The position numbers were made by a program, and so were the translations under genes. This document shows, piece by piece, positions 61,701-64,000 of a stretch of 64,000 bases of DNA (position 1 is its first letter; each line of letters starts with the position of its first letter). The notes beneath the pieces are model-generated. The model had not been told where the DNA came from, did no database searches, and was given only the letters and a program-made list of their open reading frames with translations. Origin of the DNA: Paracentrotus lividus (Eukaryota; Echinodermata; Echinoidea; Camarodonta; Echinidae); contig CALNVZ010003433.1 of assembly GCA_940671915.1 (NCBI GenBank), positions 14,859,990-14,923,989 of the forward strand, given 5' to 3'.

Positions 61701-64000
61701 TCAATTTTACGTAGCGATAGTGGTGTTCAATTAATGGTCCGAGTATGACCTATGTGGACTTTAGTTTATTGCTTAAAATCGCCTAGTGAGGTACCTCCTC
61801 TTGAGGAGAGGGGTAGGAAAAGCCTCCCCAATACACTAAAACGAGAATATCTAAAAAAAATCTGCGGATCCAGAGATGAAATTGGGGGGCTAAGGTGGGA
61901 GGGAGAAAAATATTCCAATTAAGTTCAATGAGTTTTTTGTATAGGGTTCCCATGAGCCGCTGCATAGTATTACCATGAACGCATAGAAATAATCTTGATT
62001 AGGATATCTCTTCCTGTAAGAGGACTTATCTATGAAGTTAACTCAACTCATTACAATATATTCTTTTCTTCATGTTTTATTTTTTTTATAGGATGTATTT
62101 ACAAATGGGCATAAAAAAGCTTTTATGAGATGGTGACCCAGTGCATAAATTAGGTCATTGATGCCGATAAATATATAGCATATTGAATTAGGTGGACTCC
62201 TATTTAAACTCAAATGATAAATTTGCTTCTAATGTTAAAATCTTAAAAATTAGGCCCACATCACATATTGTCAACCAGTATGATTTATATGCTCTTAGCA
62301 AGCAGATGGGTCATAATCAAAGATTCCTATCAATTTTGTAGTGTCTTTGAACATATAGCAAAATTAAATCATGAGTTTCAATGATATGTCTTGGTGATCA
62401 TCAATGTCCTAGGCACCTGCACCGGTACCATTTTCATTTGGATCTTTGCTGCGATGAAGATACATATTTCAGAACGTGTGCACGCACAACAACATCCTCA
62501 CACCTCCGTCCACACAATACCTACACACGCACAACACCTATTCTCCATACTCCACAAACACACCAGATTACACCCACACCCTAACAAGCGCCCACCAACA
62601 TACACACCCTCACTCATACACACAAACAGTTGTTAGCGAATTACTAGTCTTACAGATTCATTCGATGGTCTGCGTAAACAGAATCAGAAGGACTTAATTG
62701 GAATATGGTTTAATCGTGTGTGTGCGCCGCTGCATGTGTGATATGTGGTTGTGTGAGTTGGAATGGTGTTTGTTGATGTGTCTGTTTGGTGAGAAGTGTG
62801 TGGACAAATGTTTACCAATATTTGTGAACACATTGTTTTAATCTTTACACCAGCACCTGGCGCAGAGTGGATTTTACCGTTTCAAGACTGTCTGCTTAAT
62901 ACAGTCATGCGATGCCACCAGATAGATGAAAATGGTACCACATATGCCCCTAGGAAGGAAATGATCTTCTTACCTACACCATAATCCATAAACATCCATG
63001 ATGAATAAGTTCACTATTTCCCCCAACACTCTCCTTAGAATGGAACAATTTTAATGAACTTCGTTTAATTTTTTTTTATTACAAGAGAGTTATAATATTA
63101 ATATTACGCTCTACAGACAACACGTCATTTTATATATGACCTTTACTACGTCAATGGTTAATATACTGCACTCCATAATCTAATGAGCGCTCTAAACCAA
63201 AACTCGACGTAAAGACAGAACACACACCTGTCCCACAGCATCAAACACGCAGCTCACCAATCCGATACCTTCAACAGTATGACGCATCCCCGAAACTTAA
63301 TGATCAAAAAAAGCAAACATTAAACCAACTTAAAACAAACCTCAGAATAAATTGTATTTAATTTCTAAACACGAGAGCGAACATCAAGTGGTCTTGAAAA
63401 TTGAAGATGGTTTGACCATTGAGTCTTAGAAACTTAAACAGTCATATCTATCATCAGAACAAGCACGCCAACCGTTCTCATTCAGTATCGTAACGATATA
63501 CCAAGTACAATCGGTGCATTCAGTAATAATATCAGCACTGTTTTCATTCTCTAAAAGCTAAAAGTATCTGCAAAACAGTTGACATTTTTGACGAAAAACC
63601 AAAAATTCTTCTAAAACTTCTAATGATTACACAATCCAAGATACATGTATAATGATGGACACTCGCTGACAAAATAAATGAATAAGATGTAAAAAAAAAA
63701 AATAAAAATGAAGTTCATGTTTATACATTTAATACATGTAATTTGCTTGTACAACAATGTATCTGTACCTGCAATGAGACGGGTTTGCGACTAGTTTCCG
63801 ACTCTGGGCCAATTTACATAAGTTACTATTATAGTAACTTTTACATCAATGGTAACTTACACGGTAACACTGCTCAGCAGCCAATCAAAATGCAGTATTT
63901 CATGACAGTTACCATTGAAGGTAAAATTACTAAAATAAAAACCTTATGCCACGGTCCCCAGGTCACCGGAGTTGTAGAGATATCTCCCGAGTCTCTGCGA
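61701..64000. other. upstream of ADK, nothing recognised
   Basis: A CA-rich stretch of ACACACC/CACACAA type lies at 62480-62630, with GT-rich DNA at 62715-62805. I looked on the plus strand for AP3M1, the head-to-head neighbour of ADK in vertebrates, and found no match to its first exon. Confidence 0.5.

Noticed and set aside
63215..63290. Possible small minus-strand exon reading MRHTVEGIGLVSCVFDAV before a GTGTGT donor
   Set aside because: About 20 codons without stops is common by chance, I recognise no family, and there is no neighbouring exon. Worth testing only with RNA-seq.
61700..64000. AP3M1, expected head-to-head with ADK from vertebrate gene order
   Set aside because: No plus-strand sequence resembling the AP3M1 N-terminus was found. 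It may lie beyond the window or not be linked.

Overview
The window is animal nuclear DNA. It is AT-rich, with long introns, canonical GT/AG splice sites, dense transposable elements and very many ACATGTACATGT-like palindromes. I favour an echinoderm, most likely a sea urchin. A hemichordate or mollusc cannot be excluded from sequence alone.

Two protein-coding genes are supported, both on the minus strand. The first is adenosine kinase (ADK). It is complete in ten coding exons from 61443 down to 24175, and the exons join in frame into a 356-residue protein. The second is the 5' end of a KAT6-type (MOZ/MORF) MYST histone acetyltransferase gene. Its first coding exon lies at 7139-6513 and the rest runs off the left edge. 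The order ADK then KAT6, head to tail, matches ADK-KAT6B on human 10q22 and suggests old conserved microsynteny.

Layout from left to right. 1-6512 is the first coding-region intron of KAT6 and holds two non-autonomous DNA elements. 6513-7193 is the KAT6 exon. 7194-23300 is the KAT6 upstream region and the ADK-KAT6 spacer; it holds MITE-like elements, two broken non-LTR retrotransposon fragments and large simple-sequence tracts. 24175-34484 carries ADK exons 10 to 4, with a CR1/L2-like fragment, several palindromic elements and a tandem triplication of the start of exon 6. 34485-50580 is introns 3 and 2 with exon 3. Here a 4.1-kb segment appears twice around a 25-N gap, and a stack of nested insertions ends in a 6.26-kb DIRS-like tyrosine-recombinase retrotransposon. 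50655-61393 is intron 1, with a second 25-N gap, a second noisy duplicated segment and an interrupted non-LTR retrotransposon. ADK exon 1 and its probable promoter lie at 61394-61700. No gene was recognised from there to the right edge.

Two points matter most for a user. (1) The duplicated segments next to both 25-N gaps look like gap-filling or haplotype artefacts, not biology. The frameshifted extra copy of ADK exon 3 (37451-37579) should not enter a gene model. (2) The nested transposons are unusually readable. The DIRS element shows inverted terminal repeats, an internal complementary region that reproduces its circle junction, and insertion without target duplication. I found no novel defence or metabolic system.
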